This document shows, in pieces, positions 22,001-32,466 of a stretch of 64,000 bases of DNA. The translations under genes and the position numbers were made by a program. Position 1 is the first letter of the stretch, and each line of letters opens with the position of its first letter. Source of the stretch: Mercurialis annua (Eukaryota; Streptophyta; Magnoliopsida; Malpighiales; Euphorbiaceae); NCBI RefSeq assembly GCF_937616625.2, contig NC_065576.1:34498628-34562627 (forward strand), given 5' to 3'. The notes under the pieces were generated by a model. It was not told the origin of the DNA and searched no databases. It saw only the letters and a list, made by a program, of their open reading frames with translations.

Positions 22001-24845
22001 TGAGACCTTGCCGATAATCATCTCGAACAAGCTTTCCAAGGAGCAAGAAAGGAGGGTTGTGCAAGTGGTGAAACAACATGTGTTAGCCATGGGGTGGCAA
22101 ATCTCCGACATCCGAGGCATAAGTCCTCAAGTGGCGATGCACAAGATTCACCTTGAGGATGAAGCTAAGAAGTGTACTCAAAGGCAAAGAAGATTGAACC
22201 CTAATATGAAGGAGGTTGTGCACAAGGAAATAGTAAAGCTTCTAGATGCCGGGATTATTTATCCAATCTCCGATAGTGGTTGGGTTAGTCCGGTTCAATG
22301 TGTACCTAAGAAGGGAGGAATGACGGTAGTGGAGAACGAGAAAGGGGAACAAATCTCTACAAGAACGGTTACCGGGTAGATAGTTTGTATTGACTATCGA
22401 AGGTTGAACGCGGAGACTAGAAAGGACCATTACCCGCTACCATTCATTGATCAAATGCTTGAAAGGGTGGCGGGTCACAAGTACTATTGCTTTCTCGATG
22501 GATATTCCGGCTACAACCAAATTTTGATCTTTCCGGATGACCAAGAGAAAACAACATTCACTTGCCCCTACAGTACTTTTGCTTATAGACGAATGCCATT
22601 TGGATTATGTAACGCTCCCGCAACCTTTCAACGTTGCATGACCTCAATCTTCAATGATATGGTGGAGGACATAATGGAGGTATTCATGGACGATTTTTCC
22701 GTTTTCGGTGATTCATTTGATGGTTTCTTGGCTAATCTTGAGTGAGTATTGGCACGGTGTGAGGAGACCAACTTGGTGCTCAATTGGGAGAAATGCCATT
22801 TTATGGTAGAAGAGGGTATTGTGCTTGGGCATAGGATCTCGGAAGCGGGTATCGAGGTTGATAGAGCGAAGACGGAGGTTATTGAGAAGCTAGTTGCTCT
22901 GGTTACGGTTAAGGGAGTCCGGGCATTCTTGGGCCATGCGGGGTTCTATCGGCGTTTTATCAAGGATTTTTCATCTATTGCAAGGCCCCTAACGAGTTTG
23001 TTAGTAAAGGATGCTCCCTTTGATTTTACCAAGGAGTGTCATGAGGCCTTCGAGAAATTGAAAGAGGCTCTTGTGACCGCACCTATTATCTCATCTCCGG
23101 ATTGGAGTTTGCCCTTTGAACTTATGTGTGATGCAAGCGACCAAGCTTTGGGGTGCGTATTGGGTCAAAGAAAGGACAAGAAGGTGCATGTGATATACTA
23201 TGCTAGCCGGACCATGGCGGGAGCTCAACTCAATTATACCACTACCGAGAAGGAGATGTTGGCAGTAGTCTTTGCTCTAGATAAGTTTCGGCAATACTTG
23301 CTCGGCTCCAAGTGCATTATTTACACCGACCATGCCGCCTTGAAGTACCTATTCACAAAGCAAGATGCCAAACCAAGACTCATCCGATGGATCCTTCTCA
23401 TGCAAGAGTTTGATATAGAAATCCGGGATAAAAAGGGCACGAAAAATGTGGTGGCGGACCACCTATCGAGATTTGAAAATTCGGAGCCTATTCCTATTGG
23501 CATGGAGATTAATGAGTGTTTTCCGGACGAGACACTTATGGTGATTCGGGAGGCAGAAACACCATGGTATGCCGGTATAGCTAACTTTCTTTCCTCTAAT
23601 GTCATGCCTCCGGATTTGACACACCATCAAAGGAAGAAATTTCTCTCCGATGCCAAGAGATTTCTTTGGGATGAGCCGTATTTGTTTAAGGAATGTGGAG
23701 ACGGGATGTTGAGGCGATGTGTCGCTTTGAAGGAGATGATGCCCATTTTGGAGGCTTGTCACACATCCAATTATGCCGGTCACTACGGAGTGGCAAGAAC
23801 CGCCGCTAAGGTTTTGGAGAGCGGATTCTTTTGGCTCACATTATTCCGCGATGCCAAAGACTTTGTGAGCCATTGTGATAGGTGTCAACGGGTTGGCAAT
23901 ATTTCAAAGAGGGACGAGATGCCATTGACTTCCGTGCAAGAGGTAGAGATATTTGATTTATGGGGGATTGACTTCATGGGGCCGTTTCCAATGTCGCATG
24001 GGAACCTATATATCTTAGTCGGCGTGTGTTATGTTTCGAAGTGGGTAGAGGCGGAGGCCTTGCCTACAAATGACGCCAGAGTGGTTTTGAAGTTCCTTAA
24101 GCGTTTGATGAATAGGTTCGGCACCCCGAGGATTATCATTAGTGACAGTGGGTCACATTTTTGCAACCGGCAATTCGATGCCTTGATGAAGAAATACAAT
24201 GTGTACCAGCGGGTTGCTACCCCCTATCACCCACAAACGAGCGGGCAAGTTGAGGTCTCCAACCGAGAGTTGAAACGGATACTCGAGAAGACGGTGAATG
24301 GCACTCGTAAGGATTAGAGCTTGAAGCTTGATGATGCACTATGGGCATACCGCACGGCATTCAAAACGCCTTTAGGGATGACCCCCTATCGCATTGTGTA
24401 TGGTAAGGCGTGCCATTTGCCTTTGGAATTGGAGCAACGGGCTTATTGGGCGATTAAAAAGTTGAACTTTGACCTTAAGGCGGCGGGGGAAAAACGTTTG
24501 TTGCAATTAAATGAATTGGAGGAATTCCGGTTCTCGGCATACGAAAATGCAAAACTCTATAAGGAGAAGACCAAGCGTTGGCATGACGCGCACATTTCCC
24601 CCAAAACTTTTGAGGTAGGAACTTATGTCTTGGTGTATAATTCACGGTTGCGACTATTTCCGGGCAAGCTTAAGTCCCGATGGAGTGGGCCCTTCAAAAT
24701 TCGGAGTGTGGCAAGTCACGGAGCCATTGAGTTAGAAAACCAAGGAGGTGAAACGTTTAAGGTCAACGGACACCGTTGCAAGCCTTACTTGGGGCCTTTG
24801 ACGGATCAAATTGGGGAGCAATGTTACCTCGACCCACCCACTTGA
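19065..24845 (+). pseudogene. Element B gag-pol polyprotein, single frame with five nonsense codons
   Basis: The ATG at 19065 (MHNTRRANLPLEPFQE) matches the element A start. All segments to the TGA at 24843-24845 are in one frame. Stops lie at 19968-19970 (TAG), 20310-20312 (TAA), 22377-22379 (TAG), 22743-22745 (TGA) and 24315-24317 (TAG). Domains, counting from the ATG: gag about 1-340; zinc knuckle CEFCGDFNHSGGEC from 360; protease DLGAS at 695; RT catalytic FMDDFSVFG with the first D at 1209; RNase H starting CDASDQAL near 1355; integrase zinc region near 1565-1610; integrase core D1636, D1694 and E1730 (DD35E spacing). I see no chromodomain, as expected for Athila. Relative to element A, three of the five stops are TGG-to-TAG changes. 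Function would be capsid formation, reverse transcription and integration; this copy cannot make the full protein. Confidence 0.92.
21616..21790 (+). repeat. Palindrome cluster in protease-RT linker of B, inside the coding frame
   Basis: Copies of CATGTCTTGGTCGAGAAGC, CATGTCTCGACCAAGACAG, CTTCTCGATCAAGACAAG, CATGTCTTGATCGAGAAGC and CATGTCTTGACCAAGACATG follow each other. They are translated in frame, giving repeated CLGREAR/CLDREAH peptides. The position matches the module at 12698-12815 in element A. Confidence 0.88.
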
Positions 24846-25522
24846 GTTCGCCATGTGATAGTCGAGCTTTCGACTTTAAACAAGCGCACTCGGGAGGCAA
24901 TCCCGAGAGGTTCGATTTCCTTTCTTGTTTATTTTTCATCTTGTTACTATTTTAATTTTAGTGTTTTTATTTGAGTATTTATGTCTTTTTGTGCGAGATA
25001 ACTCCGGGGTATTTGCATTGTTTGTGTTGTGTAGGATTTCATTTTTTGAATTTTTGAGAAATGTCAGTTTTGTGCATGTCTTGATCGAGAAGCACAACTT
25101 AAGTGAACTTCTCGATCGAGACATGAAGGGCAATCTTCGACGAAGCAATTTACACATTGCTTCTCGATCGAGAAGCACCACTTAAAGAGCTTCTCGGTCG
25201 AGAAGCACACTGCTGAGCCAAAACTGAACTTTTTCTCACAAATTTGAAAATTCAAATGGGTCAAAGGCACATGGATTGATGACGTGGCAAGGATCCAAGC
25301 CATCCAAAAGAAACACATTTCACATGGATCACCAAATTAGGGGAATCTCAACCATCCAATAATTCAAAAAAGAAACTTGCCATTTAAGAACACCCAACCC
25401 TTCATCTTCTTCCCCACTTTTACTCGAATTAGAAAATTAACTCCATAGACTCTCCTCCCTCTCAAGAAATCCGGCCACCACCCTACCAACTCAAAAATCC
25501 CACCACTTTTCTTCACCAAATC
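24846..25522 (+). other. Non-coding gap between pol and post-pol ORF of B
   Basis: No ORF is supported here. The stretch carries the palindrome tetrad at 25075-25208 and otherwise resembles the matching gap 15812-16517 of element A. It may hold signals for expression of the downstream ORF, but none is recognisable. Confidence 0.7.
25075..25208 (+). repeat. Palindrome tetrad between pol and post-pol ORF of B
   Basis: The order is CATGTCTTGATCGAGAAGC, spacer ACAACTTAAGTGA, ACTTCTCGATCGAGACATG, a gap containing CTTCGACGAAG, then GCTTCTCGATCGAGAAGC, spacer ACCACTTAAAGA, and GCTTCTCGGTCGAGAAGC. It is preceded by GTCAGTTTTGTG and followed by CACTGCTG. Confidence 0.9.
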
Positions 25523-26914
25523 ATGAAGAAAGCCACCAAACCATGCGGGTCTCGTCAAGCCCCAAGTTCCGCTCAAGAACCACGACCACAACGTGCCTCA
25601 AGCCGGAAAACACAAGCCGCCGGACCAAATTCCACCACGGCCTTGACTCGCCAATTTAATGCTCCATTTGAAATCCGTAGAGTCGAAGAAAGGGAAAAAT
25701 ATGAAGCCTTGAAGGAACGCGGTTTGGCAATCCCATTCGGAATTTGTTGGAATTCCATGAGGGATTTGGGTTTAGAAGAAGAGGTGAAGCGTCACTTGGC
25801 GGTGTTGGGTTTGCAATTCATGGCGGAACTCTCTCATGATGTCTATGAAGAATTGGTGTATGAATTTTTCACCACCTTGCGACCACATTCTCAATGTGCG
25901 GGAGATATGCAATATCGGTTGCGGAATGTGGGTCGGATTCTCACTAAGGGTGAGTTGACTAGGTATTTTCACTTACGGAACACGGGGTTGAAGGCGACAC
26001 CATCACGTTTTGATTGGGATGCGGCATGGCGTGAGTTGTCCGATAAAGAGGTGTTCCGGGCAAGAGTGTCGAAGGTAAACGACATCAAAGATACGGCTTT
26101 GGTGGTAGTAATTAAATGGTTAGGCCACACTTTTGGAGGGCGAACCGAGTACAACAAGGTGGGCGAAAGTGATTTGTTCATGTTAAACGCGATTATGCAC
26201 CCCGAGGTGGAAGAATATCAAGTGGATTCGGCGGAAATGCTTTATCGGAAGTTGCAAGCGGTCCCGGACAATACAACACCTCTTGGGTTTGCATCACTCG
26301 TTTACTTTTTGGCAACCAGCCAAGGGTTAACCGATGTCTCCGACTACACCCACACGGCTCCGAGAATGATTAACACGGAGCATTTGGAGCGGGCTAAGTA
26401 TGTTCACAACGGGGTAGTCCTTTCTTACTACAAGCGTCCGGCTTGGATTAAGGAGCATGGAGCGGAGGCGGCTCGTAGAGCGGAATTTGGGGAGGAAGCC
26501 GAGTTTGTGCCTGAGGAAATTCCACCGCCGGCTCCGAGAAGGCAAAAGGAGAAACCACGAAGGAAAGGGAAAGGAGTCGAGCAATCTAGCGCTCAAGGCG
26601 AAGAAGAGGCACCGCAAGGAGGTTTTGCGGAAGCAAGTTATGGGGGGGCCGAGGCCCAATGGTCCGCTTTTGACCATCGGTTTAATGAAATGGCGGATTA
26701 CAACCGCCAAGCTTGGGCGGAGCAAAAAGAAATTTTGGAGCGAATGGAGACGGCCCAAAGGCGGGGAATGGCAAGAATCGAATATAAGCAAGGGCGGTTG
26801 AAAGATAAAATCGAACGGCAAAGGGCGGATTTCCGAAATTATGTGAATGGTCAAGGCATCATTGAGTGGATTGACACTCCCCCTCAATCCCCCTCTACCC
26901 CGGAGTTCGACTAG
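25523..26914 (+). CDS. Element B post-pol ORF, ATHILA ORF-1 / putative plant transposon protein, intact
   Basis: This is an uninterrupted 463-codon ORF (ATG at 25523, TAG at 26912-26914) on the same strand as gag-pol. The N-terminus is basic and serine-rich. A conserved domain of about 230 residues (APFEIRRVEE, RGLAIPFGI, VYEFFTT, VNDIKDTALVV, GRTEYNKV) matches the plant transposon-protein family found in Athila elements. The C-terminus is low-complexity, rich in E, R and K, with a likely coiled coil near residues 390-440. No signal peptide or membrane segment is visible, so an envelope role is not supported. Its biochemical function is unknown. It is notable that this frame is intact while gag-pol has five stops. 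Confidence 0.85.
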   Translation: MKKATKPCGSRQAPSSAQEPRPQRASSRKTQAAGPNSTTALTRQFNAPFEIRRVEEREKYEALKERGLAIPFGICWNSMRDLGLEEEVKRHLAVLGLQFMAELSHDVYEELVYEFFTTLRPHSQCAGDMQYRLRNVGRILTKGELTRYFHLRNTGLKATPSRFDWDAAWRELSDKEVFRARVSKVNDIKDTALVVVIKWLGHTFGGRTEYNKVGESDLFMLNAIMHPEVEEYQVDSAEMLYRKLQAVPDNTTPLGFASLVYFLATSQGLTDVSDYTHTAPRMINTEHLERAKYVHNGVVLSYYKRPAWIKEHGAEAARRAEFGEEAEFVPEEIPPPAPRRQKEKPRRKGKGVEQSSAQGEEEAPQGGFAEASYGGAEAQWSAFDHRFNEMADYNRQAWAEQKEILERMETAQRRGMARIEYKQGRLKDKIERQRADFRNYVNGQGIIEWIDTPPQSPSTPEFD

Positions 26915-28721
26915 CGAGATTTGCACTTTCTAACTCTCTCATACAATTTCATGCTTTATTTTTATTTCTATGCTTTAGGGACTAAGCTAGAAATAGTGTG
27001 AGGAGGGTTGTGAAATTGTATCTCGTGTTTTATCTTGTTTATTGATTTATGTCTTTTACTTTATGTCGTGTGTTTAGTTTTGATTAGTTGTTTTGTGGCA
27101 CCTCTAGCACTAAATCATTGGCTTAGTATGTTGAGAGCATGATTAGTAACTTTGGTGCACGTATGAAAGTTGTCAACGATTGTTATGTCCCGATCAATGA
27201 ATTTATTCAAATGCGTTTTCTAGTTTAATCAATCGAATGTCGATGCTTGCCTAATGAAATGCAATTTGTATGACATGTTTTGATAAGATTAGGGTGAATT
27301 TGAGTAATGGCTTGTGTGATTTTTGAATTTTCAGAGGTTACTTAATGCGGATTCATGATTTGTACCAAAAAGTTGAAAGAAATTTAAGTTGTGAAAATTC
27401 AGTTTTTGGCATGTCTTGATCGAGAAGCACTGTTAAGTGGTGCTTCTCGACCAAGACATGAAGGCCACTTTTCGACGAAGTGAATTCTTCATAGCTTCTC
27501 GATCGAGAAGCACTTTTAAGTGATGCTTCTCGATCGAGAAGCACACTGCTGGGGCAAAAAGAAACCTTTCAAAAACTGAATTATTTGTCACACTTTGGCA
27601 CTTTTTCATAAGAATTAAGTTTTTGGGCATGACACCACTTTTATTTGAGCATGTTTTGAGCCTAATTGTTTTTTGTGAGTGTCCTTTGCATGCCTAATTC
27701 CTAGAACTTGCTCGGTGTCCGTTCCAGACTATATGGTTGAGTGTCGATAACTAGATGAGTATGTCATTTGGATTACCCCATTTTCTTAAAACCACTTAAA
27801 AGCCTACCCTTTACCACTAGATTACACCTTTTGAGCCTTAGCCATTTTTTATTGATTTCACCATACTTTCACACATTTTATCCCTTCAACATTTTACCTA
27901 TAAAAACACCCCAATTTGACTTGATTAACTTAAAAATTGTAAAATTTGATGCTAGCTTGATGAAAAAGAAAGAAAATGTGAACAAGTGCTTGAAAGAAAG
28001 AAAAAAAAGAGAAGCAAATTTAGATGCCTTGAAAAGAAAAGAGAATAAGAAAAGCATGAAAAAAAAAACAAAGAAAATAAATAAAGGCAATCAAAAATGA
28101 AAAGTTCACAAGTACGGAAAAATTCCGAGCTAGATCAAAAGTTAGTAGTGCTTTGTAAGATTAGTTTTCAAGTCAATTTGTAGCCATATTTATCCATTTT
28201 TACCTACCCCTAACCCTTAGCCAAGTTACAACCCTTAACAAGTCCATATGATAGTTGTTGATTACCGAGCTAAGTAGTGGAGTCCGGGACTACGAGCAAG
28301 CCTATGGTGAATTTGCATATGTATTGAACTTTACTTTTGCACCCGAAACACTTGAGTGTTAGAGTGATACCTTGTGAGGAATGACGCCCTTACTTGATGC
28401 TTATGAACATAGTGCCATGATTTGCTAATTTTGTTTAACCAATGTGTTGCATGTCCCGTAGATGATGGTAAACTTGAGATTGTTTGACATAATGCCATAT
28501 CATTAGTAGTCTCAATGTCATCGGGATATGTCATTATAATTGCATTCATCATTTGTTTGCATCGCTTTTGGTTGATGATATTAGACGGTTGCATTTGTAA
28601 CTTCATTGATTGGGAATTCGTTGTTGACATTTGTTCATAGTTGCCAAGGTTGTTAATTGTGTGTTGATGGTGAGATTCATTTCTTGCTTGAGGACAAGCA
28701 AGGGCTTAGTGTGAGGAGGTT
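26915..28721 (+). other. 3' non-coding region of element B with two polypurine-tract-like motifs
   Basis: No coding region is supported. The true polypurine tract AGTGTGAGGAGGTT ends directly at the 3' LTR (28708-28721). A near-identical AGTGTGAGGAGGGTT lies at 26995-27009, just after the post-pol ORF. The stretch also contains a palindrome tetrad (27410-27544), a purine-rich tract near 27960-28095, and a conserved block CCTAGAACTTGCTCGGTGTC (27701-27720) shared with element A (31403). Confidence 0.75.
27410..27544 (+). repeat. Palindrome tetrad in 3' non-coding region of B
   Basis: The order is CATGTCTTGATCGAGAAGC, spacer ACTGTTAAGTGG, TGCTTCTCGACCAAGACATG, a gap with TTTTCGACGAAG, then GCTTCTCGATCGAGAAGC, spacer ACTTTTAAGTGAT, and GCTTCTCGATCGAGAAGC. 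It is preceded by AAAATTCAGTTTTTGG. Element A has no module at this place (about 31270-31330). Confidence 0.9.
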
Positions 28722-30261
28722 TGATAGGAGTAGAATACTCCTAGTATTTAGATAGTTTTTGCATCACTTTATTACGTTTTGACATGTGTTTTTAGGTGTT
28801 TCGATACCTTATTATGTGTGTTGGCGTTTCAGGTGATTTGGAGTGTTCGCGGAACTATTTGGGCTAAAAAGAGTGAAGAATTAAAGAAATATCAAAGTCG
28901 GAAGCTAAAGAAAAGATTTAAAGAGAAATCAAGTTTTTAAAGCATGTCTTGGAAGAGAAGTTCATGAGCAAAAGAGAAGCCGAGGAGCAAAAGAGACATG
29001 TGTAATTTAACACATGTCTCGACCAAGACATGATCTTCTCAACCAAGACATGAAGGACCATTTTGCACGAAGGTTCATCAAAGGAGCTTCTCGATCGAGA
29101 AGCTCAACTTAAATGAGCTTCTCGACCAAGACATGGGAAAAAAAAGCTGAAGACGAAATTTGTTTGAAGAAAGAGCTTTAAGTGGCCCACTTCCCCTTTT
29201 AGCCCAACAACTCTTGTACTAGGATGTTATTATTTCCCTTTTTATCCAGACTATATAAGACACTTTATATTTTTAGGTCAACATCCATTCACTTTTGTAA
29301 CAACAACTTTATATCAATCAATTTCATTCCTTTTGCTCTCTACTTTTAGAATAGGATCTTCATAGTTCTTGGTGTTCTTCATTTAATTTCCAGATTTTGC
29401 TATATTGGGAAACTTATTAAATACAAGTATTGATCTTTTAATTCAAGCTTCATTATCTTGTTCATGTGTTTGAAGTTCATTTATTACTCAAAGGTATTTA
29501 TTCTTTACTCTATGCCTAATCTTCACTATTGCTTAATTAGTTATGCCATGATGATGATTAGTAGCTAAACCCCTTGTCTGGGGGTTGTTATGATTGCCAT
29601 GATTGATTAGATAGGTGATTAGGGTGAGGGTTTATGGGTGATGTTGGTTGTTGTGCTTCTTGAGCTTAATGCTTAAAATAGGTTGGCCTCTTATTCTTTG
29701 CTATGTGGTTTAATTAGGAGGACGAGAGTTAACTAATTAGATTATACCTAGGGGAGTACATGCTTTAGACATAGATGCATTAGCATGATCTAAGGCTATC
29801 TTGGTTGTGGAGTTTGCTTGATTAGTTGGCTTTATTAACTCTCTTGAAATCTATGAGCACGAGAGTGGATTAGGTTTCGGGATTGTTAATCAAGTTTCGA
29901 CTCTTTCACTTCCGGCTCGAGAGAGCGGAATTGGTTCCGTAGAATAGCTTGACCCGACCTAAGTTCCCATCACCTTAACCCAAACTACCTAGATATGACT
30001 TTGGCATGACTAGCAACCTCTAAACGCTTTACCCTATTTGTTTAAATCGCGTGTTAATTAGTTGATTGTTGATTAATTGCTTTAGTTAAGTAGCGTGTTT
30101 AATTAATAGTTGTTTGCAAGTTCTTTTATTTGAAACCAAAACCAATCTTTCTATTACTTTCCGAATTGAATTTCACAATCAATTTCGTTCACTTTAAACC
30201 TCTAATCCTTGTGGGTTCGACCTCGACTTGTCGAGTACTACGAGTTGGCTTTTTGCTAACA
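28722..30261 (+). repeat. 3' LTR of element B
   Basis: It is 1540 bp with ends identical to the 5' LTR. I count about 24 substitutions, roughly 15 of them transitions, and no indel. The palindrome tetrad is at 29013-29135. Confidence 0.95.
29013..29135 (+). repeat. Palindrome tetrad in 3' LTR of B
   Basis: Same order as 17643-17765. The second palindrome has two changes (ATCTTCTCAACCAAGACATG). Confidence 0.88.
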
Positions 30262-30266
30262 AGGGC

Positions 30267-30866
30267 TTGGATTAGAGTCGGGTAAAGATGGAAACCCCGC
30301 AGATGATAAACATGGAACACCTTGCGACTTCATCATTTATCAAGAGTGGTAAAATTGTGCCTTACTATAAAAGGGCCGCATATGTGAGTCGCCATGGGGC
30401 TAGACTGGAGTCCCCTACAGTGGAGGAGCAAGAACCCGAGGTGGAGAAAGAGCCAAGGGAAAGGCCACAAAAAGAGAGTGTGAGGAGGAAGGACAAGCAT
30501 GTGGCGGAATCAAGCGCCCAAGGTGAAGAGCAAGGATTTGAGCAAGCTCCGATTTGGGAGACATTCCCCAAAGCTTAATTCCAGGGTGCCCAACGGGACC
30601 AACCACAAGCTCCAGGAAATTTTGAGGAGGCACAACGCCTATTCATGGAGGAGCAACGAAAAATGTGGAAGCAAATCTGTTATGACCAACAAAGGCTTCG
30701 GGCGAGGCAGAGGAGGCACGAGGAAAAGTTGAAGGACTACTACAATGCCCTCGGCGGGCCGAGCTATCCTTCACCTACGCCATCTCCGGAACCCCCGACA
30801 TTTGTATTTTCTAATTCTATCTCATACAATTTCATATTTTTATTTTATTTCATGCTTTGGGACTAA
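30267..30866 (+). pseudogene. Element A post-pol ORF, 3' part
   Basis: This continues the gene cut at 17351. Segments MINMEHL, YYKRAAYVSRHG and SSAQGEEQ align with the C-terminal half of the intact element B ORF. It is open from 30288 to 30578 and then in another frame (30645-30866, ARQRRHEEKLKDYY). An in-frame stop near 30275 and the frame change inactivate it. Confidence 0.8.
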
Positions 30867-32466
30867 GCTAGAAATAGTGTGAGGAGGGTTGCGAAATTGT
30901 ATCTCGCTCTATCTTTTATTTTTATCGCTTTATGTTGGTGTGTTTGTTTTTATGTTTGTGTTGTTTTGAATCACCTCAAGCACTAAGTCTTTGGCTTTGG
31001 ATTGTTGTAAGCATGATTAGTTGCCTTGGTGTACTTTTTAAAGTTTGTCAACCGATGTTATTTCCCGATCAATGAAGTTATCAAATTAAATGTTGTGTGT
31101 GTGTGTGTTTGCTAGTTTAATTAATTAAATGTTGATTCTTGCCTAATGAAATGAAATTTGTATGAAATGCTTCAATGAGATTAAGGTGAATTCAATTAGT
31201 TGGTTGTTGTAATTTTTGCATTTGCATGGTTACTTAATGCAAATGCATGATATGTGCTTTAAATTGTAAAAATTATGTCAATTTAAATTCTTTTGCATGA
31301 TTGGCATGTGTTCACATGAGTTAAGTATTTAGTATGACACCACTTTTATTTGAGCATTTGTTGAGGCTAATTGTTATTGGTGAGTGTCATTTGCGTGCTA
31401 AATTCCTAGAACTTGCTCGGTGTCCGTTTGAGACTATATGGTTGAGTGTTAATAGCTAAATGATTATGGCATTAGAACTACTCCATTTTGAATTAGACCA
31501 CTTTAAAAGCGTACCCTTTACCCTTTGATTACACCATTTGAGCCTAAACATTTCCTCGATACACACAAATCACATACATTTAACCTTCAACAATTTACCT
31601 CTTTAAAACACCTAAATTTAACTTGAATAACTTAAGATAAGAAGAATTAACTTGAATAACTTAAGATGAGAAGAATGTGACCCTAGCTTGATGATTACAA
31701 AAAAATGTGAACAAGTGCTCTAGAAGAAAAATGTGCCTTAAGAAAAAGAAAATCAAAAGAAAGAAAGAATAAAGAAAGAAAAGAAGAAAAGAAAAGATAA
31801 AAAAAAATGATGAAGGAAATAAAAAGAAAATATGAATAAAGGAAATGAAAAATGAAAAGTTCACTAGTATGGAAAATTCCGAGCTAGATTAAAAGTGCTT
31901 TGTAGGTTAGTTGTTCAAGTCAAGTTTTAGCCAATTATCCCAATTTACCTACCCCTAACCCCTAGCCAAGTTACAATCCTTACACAAGTTCATATAATAG
32001 TTGTTGATTACCGAATTAAATAGTGGAGTTTGGGACTAAAATCAGGCTTATGGTGAATTTCGCATGTAGTGTGAGCTTTATTGTATACCAGAAACACTTG
32101 TGTGTTGGAGTGACATCTTGTGAGATTTAATTGATTTTCTTGATACCTATGAACAATATGCCATGATTTTCCATTTCTTTTCGACCAATGTGTGCATGTC
32201 CTGTAGATGATGGTAACTTGAGATTGTTGACATAGTGTCATTTCGATAGAATTCTCAATGTCATTGGACTATGTTATTATAATTGCATTCATCATTTGTT
32301 TGCACCACTTTTGGTTGTTAATGTTAGTTAGTTGCATTTGGATCTTCATTGATTGGGATTTTGTTTATTGACATTTGTTCATAGTCGCCAAGGTTGTTAA
32401 TTGCGTGTTTAATAGTAAGATTCATTTCTTACTTGAGGACAAGCAAGGGTTTAGTGTGAGGAGGTT
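30867..32466 (+). other. 3' non-coding region of element A
   Basis: No ORF is supported. It matches 26915-28721 of element B in layout: an internal polypurine-like AGTGTGAGGAGGGTT at 30876-30890, a purine-rich tract at about 31725-31860, the shared block TAGAACTTGCTCGGTGTC, and the true polypurine tract AGTGTGAGGAGGTT at 32453-32466. A (GT)n stretch lies at 31094-31109. The palindrome tetrad found here in B is missing. Confidence 0.75.

Larger units (their letters stand above)
17352..30261 (+). mobile_element. Element B: young, nearly intact Athila-lineage Ty3/gypsy retrotransposon (12.9 kb)
   Basis: Two 1540-bp LTRs (17352-18891 and 28722-30261) start TGATAGGAGTA and end GCTAACA. TSD AGGGC flanks the unit (17347-17351 and 30262-30266). 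The primer site is tRNA-Asp and the polypurine tract is at 28708-28721. Gag and pol share one reading frame of 1926 codons broken only by five stop codons; a separate post-pol ORF is open. The two LTRs differ by about 24 substitutions (about 1.6%) and no indels by eye. It is inserted in the post-pol ORF of element A, in the same orientation. Confidence 0.95.

Noticed and set aside
25523..26914. Envelope protein annotation for the post-pol ORF
   Set aside because: No signal peptide, membrane span or fusion-like segment; it matches a plant transposon-protein family instead.
27768..28100. ORF with a lysine-rich end in the 3' non-coding region of B
   Set aside because: The tail is a purine-rich tract that is also present, without this frame, in element A (31725-31860).
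12698..29135. CRISPR array as an explanation for the repeated palindromes
   Set aside because: Spacers are not unique, repeat spacing is irregular, copies lie within plant retrotransposons, and no cas genes exist here.
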